Origin: a bacterium
GTDB taxonomy: Bacteria; Arandabacterota; Arandabacteria; Arandabacterales; Arandabacteraceae
Direction: 5' to 3'
DNA length: 64,000 bases
Assembly (NCBI GenBank): GCA_029933125.1
Contig: JAOZOU010000005.1
Span: 1 to 64,000 of the forward strand
The notes beneath the pieces were generated by a model. That model saw only the letters and a program-made list of their open reading frames with translations. It was not told the DNA's origin and searched no databases. This document shows positions 16,204 through 24,155 of this stretch, piece after piece; the first letter of the stretch is position 1; the number at the start of each line of letters is the position of its first letter. The translations under genes and the position numbers were made by a program.

Positions 16204-17355
16204 TCACTGCACGAATGGGTTATCAAATTGCTTCTGGGCTTCAAAGACCTCTGGACGAATCATCTCGGGTGGAGGTGTTCCCCCTTCGAGCAAGAGTTTG
16301 CGGATAATTGTCCCTGAGAACTTAAGTTTCATCTCATCAGGGTGGGGACATGTTCGTTCACTCTCAAGACGCATACACTTCTTACAATAGAAGAAATCGC
16401 CTCTGATTGTTATAGGTTTTATCTCAAGATCGCCGAATTTATCAAAGATCTCAATGGCTGCTTCGGGATGATAGTAATTGCCAACACCGGCATGATCTCT
16501 TCCAACGATGAGATGAGTGCAACCGTGGTTCTTGCGTATTATTGCATGGTGGATGGCTTCGCGTGGCCCAGCATAGCGCATCTCCATTGGCAGAATGCTA
16601 AGGAGCACACGGTCTCTCGGAAAGTAATTGTCAAGCAGAACGTCATAGCACCGTAAGATGACCTCATCGCGGAAGTCACCTTTCTTTTTCTTGCCAATCA
16701 CAGGATGTATGAGAATACCATCGACGAGGCTGAGGACGATTTTCTGCATGTTCTCATGCCCAAGATGAGGGGCATTCCTTGTCTGAAATCCTGCAATTGT
16801 CTTCCAGCCATTCTTCTCAAAAGCTTCCCGTGTCTCAGTTGGATAGAGGTTGTACTTGGGGAAAGGATCACGTGAGGTATCAAGCAGATCAATCTCGCCA
16901 GCGAGAAAGACGTCCTTCATCTCCAATGTGGATTTAACTCCAGGATGATTGAGATCATCTGTGCCAAAGACAGCTCGCGCGATTTCATCCTTCGGGTAAG
17001 TGTATTTCTCACAAACATGGAGGATGGCAACAGGCTTACCCTCTTCGTTCTTAAGACAAATGTCTTCACCTTCTTTGACAGCATCAGCCTCCTCTTGAGA
17101 GACATCGAGGAGGATGGGGATCGTCCAGGCAACACCCGAAGTTAATCGCATGTTCTCAAGAATTGAAATCAGGTCATCTTTGCCAATGAAACCTTCAAGG
17201 GGGCTGTATCTGCCATGGGCGATATTCTTGGCATCGGTTACAGTCATGCGATCGATGGTAACACTTTTCATTTTTGAGACACTGGCGAGTGCATCCTGAA
17301 GGTGCTTTGCATCAAGTGATCTATCTACGAGTTTCCCACCATGCGGCTTTACCAT
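16204..17355 (-). CDS. sat: Sulfate adenylyltransferase (ATP sulfurylase)
   Basis: 383 aa from ATG 17355, chosen because GGAGG lies 8 nt before it (TTG 17373 is also in frame). It makes APS and pyrophosphate from sulfate and ATP. Motifs: GFQTRNAPHLGHE (ATP-binding QxRN...HxGH), MRYAGPREAIHH, LIVGRDHAGVG. A C-terminal Cys cluster FFYCKKCMRLESERTCPHP probably binds zinc, as in the bacterial/archaeal homo-oligomeric type. It has the family's usual length, without a fused APS-kinase domain. First gene of sat-AP2-cysC behind a near-consensus promoter. It could serve assimilation, PAPS for sulfation, or dissimilatory sulfur metabolism; no APS reductase is visible here. Confidence 0.96.
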   Translation of the reverse strand: MVKPHGGKLVDRSLDAKHLQDALASVSKMKSVTIDRMTVTDAKNIAHGRYSPLEGFIGKDDLISILENMRLTSGVAWTIPILLDVSQEEADAVKEGEDICLKNEEGKPVAILHVCEKYTYPKDEIARAVFGTDDLNHPGVKSTLEMKDVFLAGEIDLLDTSRDPFPKYNLYPTETREAFEKNGWKTIAGFQTRNAPHLGHENMQKIVLSLVDGILIHPVIGKKKKGDFRDEVILRCYDVLLDNYFPRDRVLLSILPMEMRYAGPREAIHHAIIRKNHGCTHLIVGRDHAGVGNYYHPEAAIEIFDKFGDLEIKPITIRGDFFYCKKCMRLESERTCPHPDEMKLKFSGTIIRKLLLEGGTPPPEMIRPEVFEAQKQFDNPFVQ

Positions 17356-17715
17356 CAAAAAACCCTCCTCCAAAGCGTATATACCTAAAATCGGCAGAGA
17401 TATACTGTGTCATTATACTCACTTGAAAAAGCTTCCGCAATAAGTCAGTTGGTGTGACTATGGGCTTGGCTTTTGTGCAAAATCACCCAGGCAGTGAGGC
17501 AATTAGCCCCAGATATTGCAAGCCTCCTCGCCTCTCAGGAAACCCATATCCTTTCATGCCCTTCTAATTGCTTGTATCAGAACAAATTAGGCTTTCAAAA
17601 GCTTGCTTCGCGCTCTGCACCTTATGGCACGAATCCTGCACAGACGAAAGTTTGGGTTTGAAAGGCACCGCCTGTCAGAGCCCAGAGCCCTCGCCGAGAC
17701 CAAGCGGGTGAATCG
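17356..17715. other. 360-bp divergent intergenic region
   Basis: It contains the minus-strand sat promoter (17412-17440) and sat ribosome site. From 17441 to 17715 I see no credible gene, RNA gene or strong hairpin, and no confident plus-strand promoter for the small lipoprotein gene. Confidence 0.6.
17412..17440 (-). promoter_or_regulatory. Promoter of the sat-AP2-cysC operon
   Basis: Minus strand: TTGCGG (17440-17435), 17-bp spacer, consensus TATAAT (17417-17412). The leader is ~50 nt. Confidence 0.75.
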
Positions 17716-18108
17716 ATGAAGCAAGTGGCATTGATACTAATTGTCCTCACGCCCCTAAGTGGCTGCTCGATGAGATCTGTAAGCCTAAAGAGCATGATGG
17801 GTCTTGAAAGGGTTGAGGTGAGATATCTTCTCAATGATGGACGCTGGGTACCCGAGGATAGTCTTTCATGGACTGATAGGTCCTGGTATAGAGAACTTCG
17901 ATTTGACACTGATGGTGATGGCAAGTGGAACTACCTTTATGCCGAAGTTTACGATGACGTCGCAGGCTGGACCTGGATACCCTCAAGCGCCCGCATTAAT
18001 CCTGAAGAGGAACCAGAGCTAGCCCGGACAAAGCGTTATCTGGTTCGCGATCGTGATGCCCCTCCCGTCCAGCCCAGCCTCGACGACTTCGGCTACGACA
18101 GACACTGA
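17716..18108 (+). CDS. Small hypothetical lipoprotein
   Basis: 130 aa. Signal peptide with lipobox LSGC (Cys17), so a lipid-anchored envelope protein. The mature part has TDGDGKWNYLYAEVYDD, a short Asp-rich stretch that could bind calcium, and an acidic proline-rich tail. No family recognised. Ribosome site CGGGTG is weak. Monocistronic, converging with the AP3 gene. Confidence 0.7.
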   Translation: MKQVALILIVLTPLSGCSMRSVSLKSMMGLERVEVRYLLNDGRWVPEDSLSWTDRSWYRELRFDTDGDGKWNYLYAEVYDDVAGWTWIPSSARINPEEEPELARTKRYLVRDRDAPPVQPSLDDFGYDRH

Positions 18109-18136
18109 AGCCCCCCTCCGGTTGCAGCCTGATCAT

Positions 18137-18157
18137 GGGAACCCTCAAGGGGTTCCC
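18137..18157. terminator. Hairpin in convergent 3' region
   Basis: GGGAACCC (18137-18144) and GGGTTCCC (18150-18157) form a perfect 8-bp stem. The AP3 stop codon lies in the loop. Neither side has a T-run, so it may be a bidirectional 3' stabiliser or a weak terminator. Confidence 0.4.
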
Positions 18158-19605
18158 GTGGCTTCTATCTTGAGAGTCCTGAGGATCGTGGGAAAGACCG
18201 ATGTGATATGCATGTCACCTTCAGATATTTCAAGAGGGCAGTTTTCAAGCATCAGGACACCATACTTACCATGTCCACCTGAGACCTTCTTGTGAGTCGA
18301 GCTGCGACCGGTAATACCGCAATAGATACTTCGATCGATGCCATAACCAGGTGTGAGCTCAAAAACGACATCAGGATATTTGTCAACATTGCGGCCAGTG
18401 AAAGCTTCTTCGCGCCGTTTTGCCCAGATGACGAGAGCCTCGCCTGATTTTGTCCTTAAAGACCTGAGGATGTTAAGGAGTTTTTCCCTTAAATCCTCGT
18501 AGGTGATTCCCCTTTGAGCAAGCAGCCTGCGATTGATCTCTATGCCACCGAATGATGTGCCACCGCCAACATCGGATACCCAGGCAAGACTTGCCTGGCG
18601 ATCGATTGCATATGCTGAAGTCTTGAGTCGCTTGCGGCGCTTCCGGGGTATGATGCTTGCTATACGATAAACCAGGTCCTCAAGATCGAGACGCTGCATA
18701 ATCTGGAGGAAACTATTCTTTGCCCATTCGGTAAGAGCAACTGAGGTTGATCCAAGAAGACCTGTCTTTGTAGGTTCAACAATACCCTCCCGGCGAAGCA
18801 CCTCATTGAGATAGACTGCATTGGGTGGACGCATGCCATGGCCGTGGTCGCTTACAATGAGCAAGGTCTGGCTTGGGGAAAGGCGTTCCATGAAACGCCC
18901 GACAATCGAATCGAAGAGCTCAAAGAAGTGTTTTATCTTGTTCTCAAAGGGATTCTTGCCTGGATAAGTTGGATCTTCGGGGTCAGTATATCTCCACAGA
19001 AAGTGCATGACTCTATCAAGGGTGAGAAAACAAAGGAAATAGACATCCCATGCCTCAAGGTCAAGGAGTTTGAGTCCAAAGTCAGCAAGATCGAGTGTCA
19101 CCTTCTCTGTTCTTTCGATGAAGTCCCTTAGCTCCTTCTTACCCGGGAAATCAACCATTCCACCCATTTCAGGCACTTCATAGGTGGAGAGAATCTCTCG
19201 GGGATATGCCTGAACCTCTCCAGTTATGAACACGGGCCCATTTACCATGATGCCATTGACAGGCCAGACTGGATAAGCGAGCAGGGGGTTGATAACACAA
19301 ACACGCTTTCCAGATCTGCTTGCCACGTCCCAGAAGGTGCGGCCTTTTATGAGGCTTGTATCGAGCACCTTGGCACCCCCGCGGATCTCGAGGTAGTCAA
19401 CCGAGTCCACTATCCCATGCTGCCAGGGTTGCATGCCGGTGTAAATACTCACCCATGCAGGGATTGAATCCGGTGGCATCGTTGATTCAAGACGTCGCAT
19501 GGAGCCGTGCATCATTATGCGGTTGAAATTGGGAAGGCTATCTCGCCATCTATGGAGAAGGTCAGGATCAAGCGCATCGATTCCAATTATGACGATCTTG
19601 CTCAA
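18145..19605 (-). CDS. AP-superfamily hydrolase in a GT4/kinase operon, AP3
   Basis: 486 aa, no signal peptide. D10 (IIGIDALD), nucleophile position S47 (PPDSIPAW), D197/H201 (TLDRVMHF), D253/H254 (VSDHGHG) and a final His in SGGHGKYGV. Between SDHG and the last His lies a ~190-residue lid-like region containing a strongly basic stretch (IIPRKRRKRLKTS), which could contact a membrane surface or an anionic substrate. It overlaps the upstream kinase-like gene by 4 bp (ATGA), so the two are translationally coupled. No LGY tail. Together with a GT4 and a P-loop kinase it is likely to act in making or trimming a glycan or phospho-glycan; the substrate is unknown. Confidence 0.85.
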   Translation of the reverse strand: MSKIVIIGIDALDPDLLHRWRDSLPNFNRIMMHGSMRRLESTMPPDSIPAWVSIYTGMQPWQHGIVDSVDYLEIRGGAKVLDTSLIKGRTFWDVASRSGKRVCVINPLLAYPVWPVNGIMVNGPVFITGEVQAYPREILSTYEVPEMGGMVDFPGKKELRDFIERTEKVTLDLADFGLKLLDLEAWDVYFLCFLTLDRVMHFLWRYTDPEDPTYPGKNPFENKIKHFFELFDSIVGRFMERLSPSQTLLIVSDHGHGMRPPNAVYLNEVLRREGIVEPTKTGLLGSTSVALTEWAKNSFLQIMQRLDLEDLVYRIASIIPRKRRKRLKTSAYAIDRQASLAWVSDVGGGTSFGGIEINRRLLAQRGITYEDLREKLLNILRSLRTKSGEALVIWAKRREEAFTGRNVDKYPDVVFELTPGYGIDRSIYCGITGRSSTHKKVSGGHGKYGVLMLENCPLEISEGDMHITSVFPTILRTLKIEATGTP

Positions 19606-20282
19606 GTCAGAGCTCCCTGCACGAGTCTGAAAATCTCATCACCTATCTCTTCAATACTCTGCGTTGCATCGATCACCTGAGCACCAAGAGCGTCTGCAAC
19701 TTTCTTGTAAAGAGGATCTCTTTCTTCAAGATACTCAAGTGACGGTATGTCGTCCTTCCTTTTCATTGCCTCTCTAGGTGTTATATCGAGCAATATTATC
19801 AGGTCTGGCTTGGGGAAAGAGCTTGTGAGAGGCGATCTCAAAAGCCGCATGACCTCTGACCCACCTTTGGCGAAAGCCGTATCTATATCAATTAGAGTGT
19901 CATAAAGGTATCTGTCGAAGATAAGAAATTCCACATCTGCCTCTACCTTCTTGAGAGCGAATTTAAGACTTAAGTAAGCATCGAAGATGGTGAGGCTCCT
20001 CCAGATGGCTCGCGTGAGGAAATTTCTGAAAAGGGCTTTCTTCCCCGAGACATATCTTTCATAGGATCTCTCGCCGATACCTTCTCCCCTTTTGCTCTGT
20101 CTAGGTGCTTTCAAAATATACTTGCCAGCCTTTATAAGGGGAAGGGTGAGATAGGACTCACCTCTCAGCCATATGACTGAAGCCTTCCTGCCAGCATCGT
20201 TGAGTCTCCTGCAAAGGATGTTTGCCTGAGTCGTTTTGCCACATCCATCCAATCCCATGATGACGATGCAAAAGCGCTTCAT
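19602..20282 (-). CDS. Thymidylate-kinase-like P-loop kinase
   Basis: 226 aa. P-loop GLDGCGKTT at residues 10-18, DRY motif (FDRYLYDTLID) and a C-terminal LLDITPREAMKRKDD segment place it in the TMPK-like family. It departs from ordinary dTMP kinases: DRY is followed by LYD instead of the usual Ser/Ala context, and there is a long basic insertion (~60-105, APRQSKRGEGIGERSYERY) before the DRY strand. It overlaps GT4 upstream and AP3 downstream by 4 bp each. Family members in glycan clusters may not phosphorylate dTMP; a lipid or sugar acceptor is possible. Without seeing another tmk, a housekeeping role cannot be excluded. Confidence 0.8.
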   Translation of the reverse strand: MKRFCIVIMGLDGCGKTTQANILCRRLNDAGRKASVIWLRGESYLTLPLIKAGKYILKAPRQSKRGEGIGERSYERYVSGKKALFRNFLTRAIWRSLTIFDAYLSLKFALKKVEADVEFLIFDRYLYDTLIDIDTAFAKGGSEVMRLLRSPLTSSFPKPDLIILLDITPREAMKRKDDIPSLEYLEERDPLYKKVADALGAQVIDATQSIEEIGDEIFRLVQGALT

Positions 20283-21304
20283 CCCAGATGCCTCTCTATA
20301 TGATCAATGATCTCAGAAGCGACCCTCTCCCAGGAGTAGGGTGATACAGCGTCTCGTGTTTTGCATTCTGCTTCTTCAAGATTGACAACAGCCAGTCTGA
20401 ACTCCTCAAGATCATGGCAGAAACAAATACCCTCCCCCTCACGGAAGAGCTCGGGAAGTCCTCCAAAGGGAGTTGTGAGAACGGGGAGGTTGGTTGCCAT
20501 TGCCTCTAGAACCGAGAGAGGTATCTCAATAGCACCTTTCTCATCAAACGTTGGAAAGACATAAGCATCGGCTGCTTGGTAGATCTCTTCAATTGCCTCA
20601 ATGTAAGTATCGATGACTTTTACGTCGCATTCATCAGGCTTGCTCATGATAGAAACTTCTCGACTCGTGCTTGTACTTGTAACAAGAACGATTCGCATAT
20701 TAAGACTGGAAAGCCCCATGAGAATCTCGAGATTGCGTCTGCGAGTGAGGTGACCAACGTGTAGCAGCAACTTTCCCTCGCCAAGGTCGTATTTCTTCCT
20801 CAGATTGGCTTTTGTCTTCTCATCTGGTGGCTTGAATCTCTCGAGATCAACCCCGAGGGGAATCTGCCCAACGCTTGCACCTAGGTCCCGCAAACAAGAT
20901 GCACTCCTTTGGGAAAGCACGAGTACAAGATCGGGAAGTAAAATTCTAAGCGGAATTCGGAGCAAGTTGGGATAGCTTCTATGCTGGAGTGAAATGAGAA
21001 CGACCGGTTTACCTGTTAGCTTCTTGAGAAGGTGGGAGCGAAGTAAGCTCATAGGGGTGGCTGCCGAACGCGGAATATAAAGGATGAGGTCAGGGTCGAG
21101 AGATTTAAGATTTCTTGCAAATGAAGAACCCAGGAGAAGGCGATTGGATGGCAGACCTTGCCAGTTATCGAATTCGTGATTGGTAAAACAACTAACACTT
21201 GCGCCAATCGAAGTGAGGCCTTGTGCTAAAGAGACTGTGGCTTTCTTGAAGCCTTCGTCGAGTGGGATGCTGATGTCTTCAGCTAAAAGGGCAATGTGCT
21301 TCAA
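20279..21304 (-). CDS. Glycosyltransferase family 4 (GT-B fold)
   Basis: 341 aa from TTG 21304 (SD GGGAGGAG). N-terminal Rossmann part with the acceptor side (GFKKATVSLAQGLTSIG), linker IPLGVDLERFKPP, then the C-terminal donor domain: LLHVGHLTRRRN, AADAYVFPTFDEKGAIEIPLSVLEAMATNLPVL. The ExxxLSVLEAMA segment is the conserved nucleotide-sugar E(x7)E region. Cytoplasmic retaining glycosyltransferase; donor and acceptor unknown. First gene of the three-gene GT4-kinase-AP3 operon, with its own promoter. Confidence 0.88.
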   Translation of the reverse strand: MKHIALLAEDISIPLDEGFKKATVSLAQGLTSIGASVSCFTNHEFDNWQGLPSNRLLLGSSFARNLKSLDPDLILYIPRSAATPMSLLRSHLLKKLTGKPVVLISLQHRSYPNLLRIPLRILLPDLVLVLSQRSASCLRDLGASVGQIPLGVDLERFKPPDEKTKANLRKKYDLGEGKLLLHVGHLTRRRNLEILMGLSSLNMRIVLVTSTSTSREVSIMSKPDECDVKVIDTYIEAIEEIYQAADAYVFPTFDEKGAIEIPLSVLEAMATNLPVLTTPFGGLPELFREGEGICFCHDLEEFRLAVVNLEEAECKTRDAVSPYSWERVASEIIDHIERHLG

Positions 21305-21324
21305 GGCTCCTCCCGTCAGGCTAG

Positions 21325-21353
21325 ATTCTATTTGCGGAGCCGTGCAGGGTCAA
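21325..21353 (-). promoter_or_regulatory. Promoter of the GT4-kinase-AP3 operon
   Basis: Minus strand: TTGACC (21353-21348), 17-bp spacer, TAGAAT (21330-21325). Only ~20 nt separate it from the start codon. Confidence 0.7.
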
Positions 21354-21377
21354 GAGGTGATCTTCATAGCAAGCGTA

Positions 21378-21407
21378 TTGACACAGCAGAGTGATTGGTA
21401 ATAAAGT
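21378..21407 (+). promoter_or_regulatory. Promoter of the C11 peptidase gene
   Basis: TTGACA (21378-21383), 18-bp spacer, TAAAGT (21402-21407). Divergent from the GT4 operon promoter. Confidence 0.6.
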
Positions 21408-21458
21408 TTCGACTGGAGTTCTCCTCCCGGGCGAGTCAGCAATGATAAGGAGGCTGCG

Positions 21459-22625
21459 ATGAGAAGCAAATCCAAAGCCAGGTCGCGCAAAACCACAAAG
21501 CGGGAGAAGCCCAAGCCTTCCGGTCCAGTGAAGAAAGCATGGACACTTCTTGCCTACATTGCTGGGGACAACAATCTGAGTGATGCTGGTCTTGTCGACA
21601 TAATTGAGCTCTGTAAGGTCGGGGCTTCACCGAGAGTGCATGTGGCAGTGGAGATTGATACTTACGGTGAGCATACAGGTTCGCTTCGCTATGAGATAAC
21701 TGAGCCTGACTGGACAGGCAAGGCTCACCGAATCGTGATTGAGCGTCTGCCTGAGAAGGACACAGGAGATCCTGAGACACTCACATCCTTTCTCAATTGG
21801 GGTCTTAATCGGTATCCAGCTGACAACTATCTCGTCGTCGTATGGAATCATGGAACAGGTTTTAGAACCATCAGACGGGATATAGGCTATGACGATTTTG
21901 GATCGTCTCTCGATATGCCTGAGATTGAGGGAGCAATGCGAGGGGCTGGGATCGGCGAGAAGGTGCGCATTGCCATCCTCGGCTTTGATGCTTGCCTCAT
22001 GAGTATGCTTGAGATTGCGCATCACTTGAGTGAGCAGGTTGACATCATAGTCGGCTCGCAGCAAACCGAACCGGGTGATGGCTGGCCATATGATGAGGTA
22101 CTCAAGGCTCTTGAGGTTGCGAGTGATGCCCGTGATCTGGCTCGGAGGATTGTAGATGTCTACATAGATGCTTACAGGAAAGTAGGGATCTATGATGTGA
22201 CCCATTCGGCTATTGAATGTTCCAAGACTGAGGGTGCGATAAAAGCTCTGAGTGATCTTGGAGATCTTCTAGCCTATCGGCTAGATGCGTATCATCGTGA
22301 CCTCAAGCGCCTGAGACTGGAGGCCCAGACGTTCGAAATGGCTGATTATGTTGACCTGATTCACATGGCTGAGCTCATAGGGCGAGGGCTTCCTGATCAA
22401 GCAATAGAGAAGGCCACAACCGAACTCGTAAGACTCGCTAAGGATTCTATCATAGTGTCAGAAAACATTGGTCCTGGTGTGACAAATGCCAATGGGCTTT
22501 CGATCTGGTTTCCAGCATCATCAAGGATTTATCAAAACTATCGGGCTAAGTATCTTGCTCTTAAGTTCGCAAGTACATATCGGGGCTGGATCCACTTTCT
22601 CGATGCCTATCATTCCCAAACATAG
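21459..22625 (+). CDS. Clostripain-family cysteine peptidase (C11)
   Basis: 388 aa, SD AAGGAGG (21447-21453). Catalytic dyad intact: H131 (VVWNHGTG) and C179 (GFDACLMSM), with SQQTEPGDGWPY, ANGLSIWFP and an N-terminal LAYIAGDNNL as in C11 peptidases, which cut after Lys/Arg. Unusually there is no signal peptide. The first ~25 residues are a Lys/Arg/Ser-rich tail (KSKARSRKTTKREKPKP), which could hold activation cleavage sites or bind an anionic partner. Most known C11 enzymes are secreted, so this may be cytoplasmic or released another way. Monocistronic between divergent and downstream promoters. Confidence 0.9.
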   Translation: MRSKSKARSRKTTKREKPKPSGPVKKAWTLLAYIAGDNNLSDAGLVDIIELCKVGASPRVHVAVEIDTYGEHTGSLRYEITEPDWTGKAHRIVIERLPEKDTGDPETLTSFLNWGLNRYPADNYLVVVWNHGTGFRTIRRDIGYDDFGSSLDMPEIEGAMRGAGIGEKVRIAILGFDACLMSMLEIAHHLSEQVDIIVGSQQTEPGDGWPYDEVLKALEVASDARDLARRIVDVYIDAYRKVGIYDVTHSAIECSKTEGAIKALSDLGDLLAYRLDAYHRDLKRLRLEAQTFEMADYVDLIHMAELIGRGLPDQAIEKATTELVRLAKDSIIVSENIGPGVTNANGLSIWFPASSRIYQNYRAKYLALKFASTYRGWIHFLDAYHSQT

Positions 22626-22697
22626 TTCTCAGATCACATATTTGTCTATCACTTGTCCACCTCTTGAGGATACCTTTGCTACAAAGCTTGCTTTGGG

Positions 22698-22726
22698 TTG
22701 ACCATCGTTCGAGCGTGGTATATAGT
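22698..22726 (+). promoter_or_regulatory. Promoter of the V/A-ATPase operon
   Basis: TTGACC (22698-22703), 17-bp spacer, TATAGT (22721-22726), ~70 bp before the first ATPase gene. Confidence 0.75.
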
Positions 22727-22799
22727 TATCGAATCGATACGCAATTTGATGTTTTCAGATTATCCCCGCCTTGGCAGAGGAACTGATAGGGGTAGGTAA

Positions 22800-23117
22800 G
22801 TGAAGGAGACTATTGAACACATTCTTAAAGCCGAGGCTCAGGCAAAAAGTATTATTGAGGAAGCCAGAAGCCAGGCCAGGCAGATTACAGATGCTGCCCG
22901 CAAGGAAGCAGGCAAAATAGTTCAGGATGCTCGCCACAAAGCCCAGGCTGAGGCTCAGGCTCTCCTGGAGAGGGCTAAGCAAGAGGCATTGGCTGAGAAG
23001 CAACGCATCATAGAGGGTGCCAAGGCCAAAACCAAGGCGAGAATTGAAGAGATGGGCGAGATAGATCCTCAAATCATAGCCTCCGCTGTGCACAAAATAG
23101 CTGGACTCGAGTCATGA
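22800..23117 (+). CDS. V/A-type ATPase coiled-coil stalk subunit (H/G type)
   Basis: 105 aa from GTG 22800. Almost entirely a heptad-like, Ala/Glu/Lys-rich coiled coil (AEAQAKSIIEEARSQARQ, repeated EAxxxAxxI pattern), as in the peripheral-stalk subunit that dimerises with subunit E. First gene of the ATPase operon and overlaps subunit C by 4 bp. Identity rests on composition, size and position rather than a strong motif. Confidence 0.8.
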   Translation: MKETIEHILKAEAQAKSIIEEARSQARQITDAARKEAGKIVQDARHKAQAEAQALLERAKQEALAEKQRIIEGAKAKTKARIEEMGEIDPQIIASAVHKIAGLES

Positions 23118-24151
23118 AATCACTTGCCAGGTATGCCGCTACCAATGCCTTAACGCGGACGATGCTTGGCGAGCTCCTCAAGCCCAAAGACTATGAAGCC
23201 CTGGCAAGAGCTGAATCCCTTGAAGGTGCCTGGCTGGCATTGCGCAAGACACCTTATGAGCAATGGCTTCCCGAAGAAGCACCAACTGAGGTTCTCGCTA
23301 TTGAGAGGGCCACAGCCGAAGCAACCGCTCTGAGATTCAGGCGTTCAGTTAGAAGTCTTAAGGGTAAGCCTCGAGAGGTAGGAAATCTTCTGCTCTCCCG
23401 CTGGGAACTGGATAACCTTGAGTTCACTTTGAGACTATGGCATGCCAGGGATATCTCACTTTCGAAATTCGTTTCACCACTTACCCTTGTCAACCGTATA
23501 CCTCTATATGACATCCTCGAGGCTGAATCCATTGAGGGGGTTGCACTTGCTCTTAAGGATACTCCCTATTTTGGACCCGTATCATCGAGTATCGCTGCTT
23601 ATAAGCGAAGGAAGGCAATCTTCTTTGTGGAGATGGAGCTCGAGAGGGATTACTATAAACGCCTTCTCGAAGCCACAGCTGCCCTCAGTGGGACAGATGC
23701 AAAGCGTGCAGCAAAGATCGTCGGAGCTGAGATCGATATAGTCAACATTGTAATGCTGACACGTCTCGTAGACTATTACGAATTCAAGCCCGAGGACTTC
23801 GGTGCCTACGCAATACCGGGACCTTCAGAGATATCAAGGCGACTTTCAACGGGTGTTCTTTCAGAAAAGGACATAGAAGACGCAAGAACTAAGGTTCTGA
23901 GTCAGTACCTTCCTGAGGCTTCATCGGCCCAGCTACGTGATTCAATATCCTTGCTTGAACGTGTCGTGAGGGAGATGGCAGTTGATGTCGCAAGATCTGC
24001 ACTCATGGGATATCCATTCAGCATAACCTGTGTTTTTGCTTTCTATCTTCTCAAGCGCAATGAGCTTGAAAACTTAAGAACCATTTTTGGTGGTAAGGCA
24101 ATCGGTGTGGATGAAGAAGAGATCATGAAGCATCTCTACGGTCTGGGATAA
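23114..24151 (+). CDS. V/A-type ATPase subunit C
   Basis: 345 aa. All-helical protein of the family that links the central rotor (D/F) to the membrane c-ring; length is usual. Typical features: an N-terminal YAATNALTRTMLGELLKPKDYEAL segment in the style of bacterial/archaeal NtpC, an internal repeat of the three-helix unit (ALAR...LAL), and a C-terminal YPFSITCVFAFYLLKRNELENLRTI block, which is a hallmark. Overlaps the preceding gene and is 4 bp from subunit I. Confidence 0.9.
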   Translation: MKSLARYAATNALTRTMLGELLKPKDYEALARAESLEGAWLALRKTPYEQWLPEEAPTEVLAIERATAEATALRFRRSVRSLKGKPREVGNLLLSRWELDNLEFTLRLWHARDISLSKFVSPLTLVNRIPLYDILEAESIEGVALALKDTPYFGPVSSSIAAYKRRKAIFFVEMELERDYYKRLLEATAALSGTDAKRAAKIVGAEIDIVNIVMLTRLVDYYEFKPEDFGAYAIPGPSEISRRLSTGVLSEKDIEDARTKVLSQYLPEASSAQLRDSISLLERVVREMAVDVARSALMGYPFSITCVFAFYLLKRNELENLRTIFGGKAIGVDEEEIMKHLYGLG

Positions 24152-24155
24152 AGTT

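Noticed and set aside
12828-19605. Calling the AP proteins sulfatases because sat and cysC are near
   Set aside because: No C/S-x-P-x-R formylglycine motif is present at the nucleophile site; Ser/Thr there argues against type I sulfatases.
19602-20282. Assigning the gene symbol tmk
   Set aside because: Kinase motifs fit the superfamily but the DRYLYD motif, basic insertion and operon context make the dTMP role unsure.
22682-22695. CAAAGCTTGCTTTG hairpin after the C11 peptidase gene
   Set aside because: Very short stem and no T-run; it overlaps the -35 region of the ATPase promoter, so calling a terminator is not justified.
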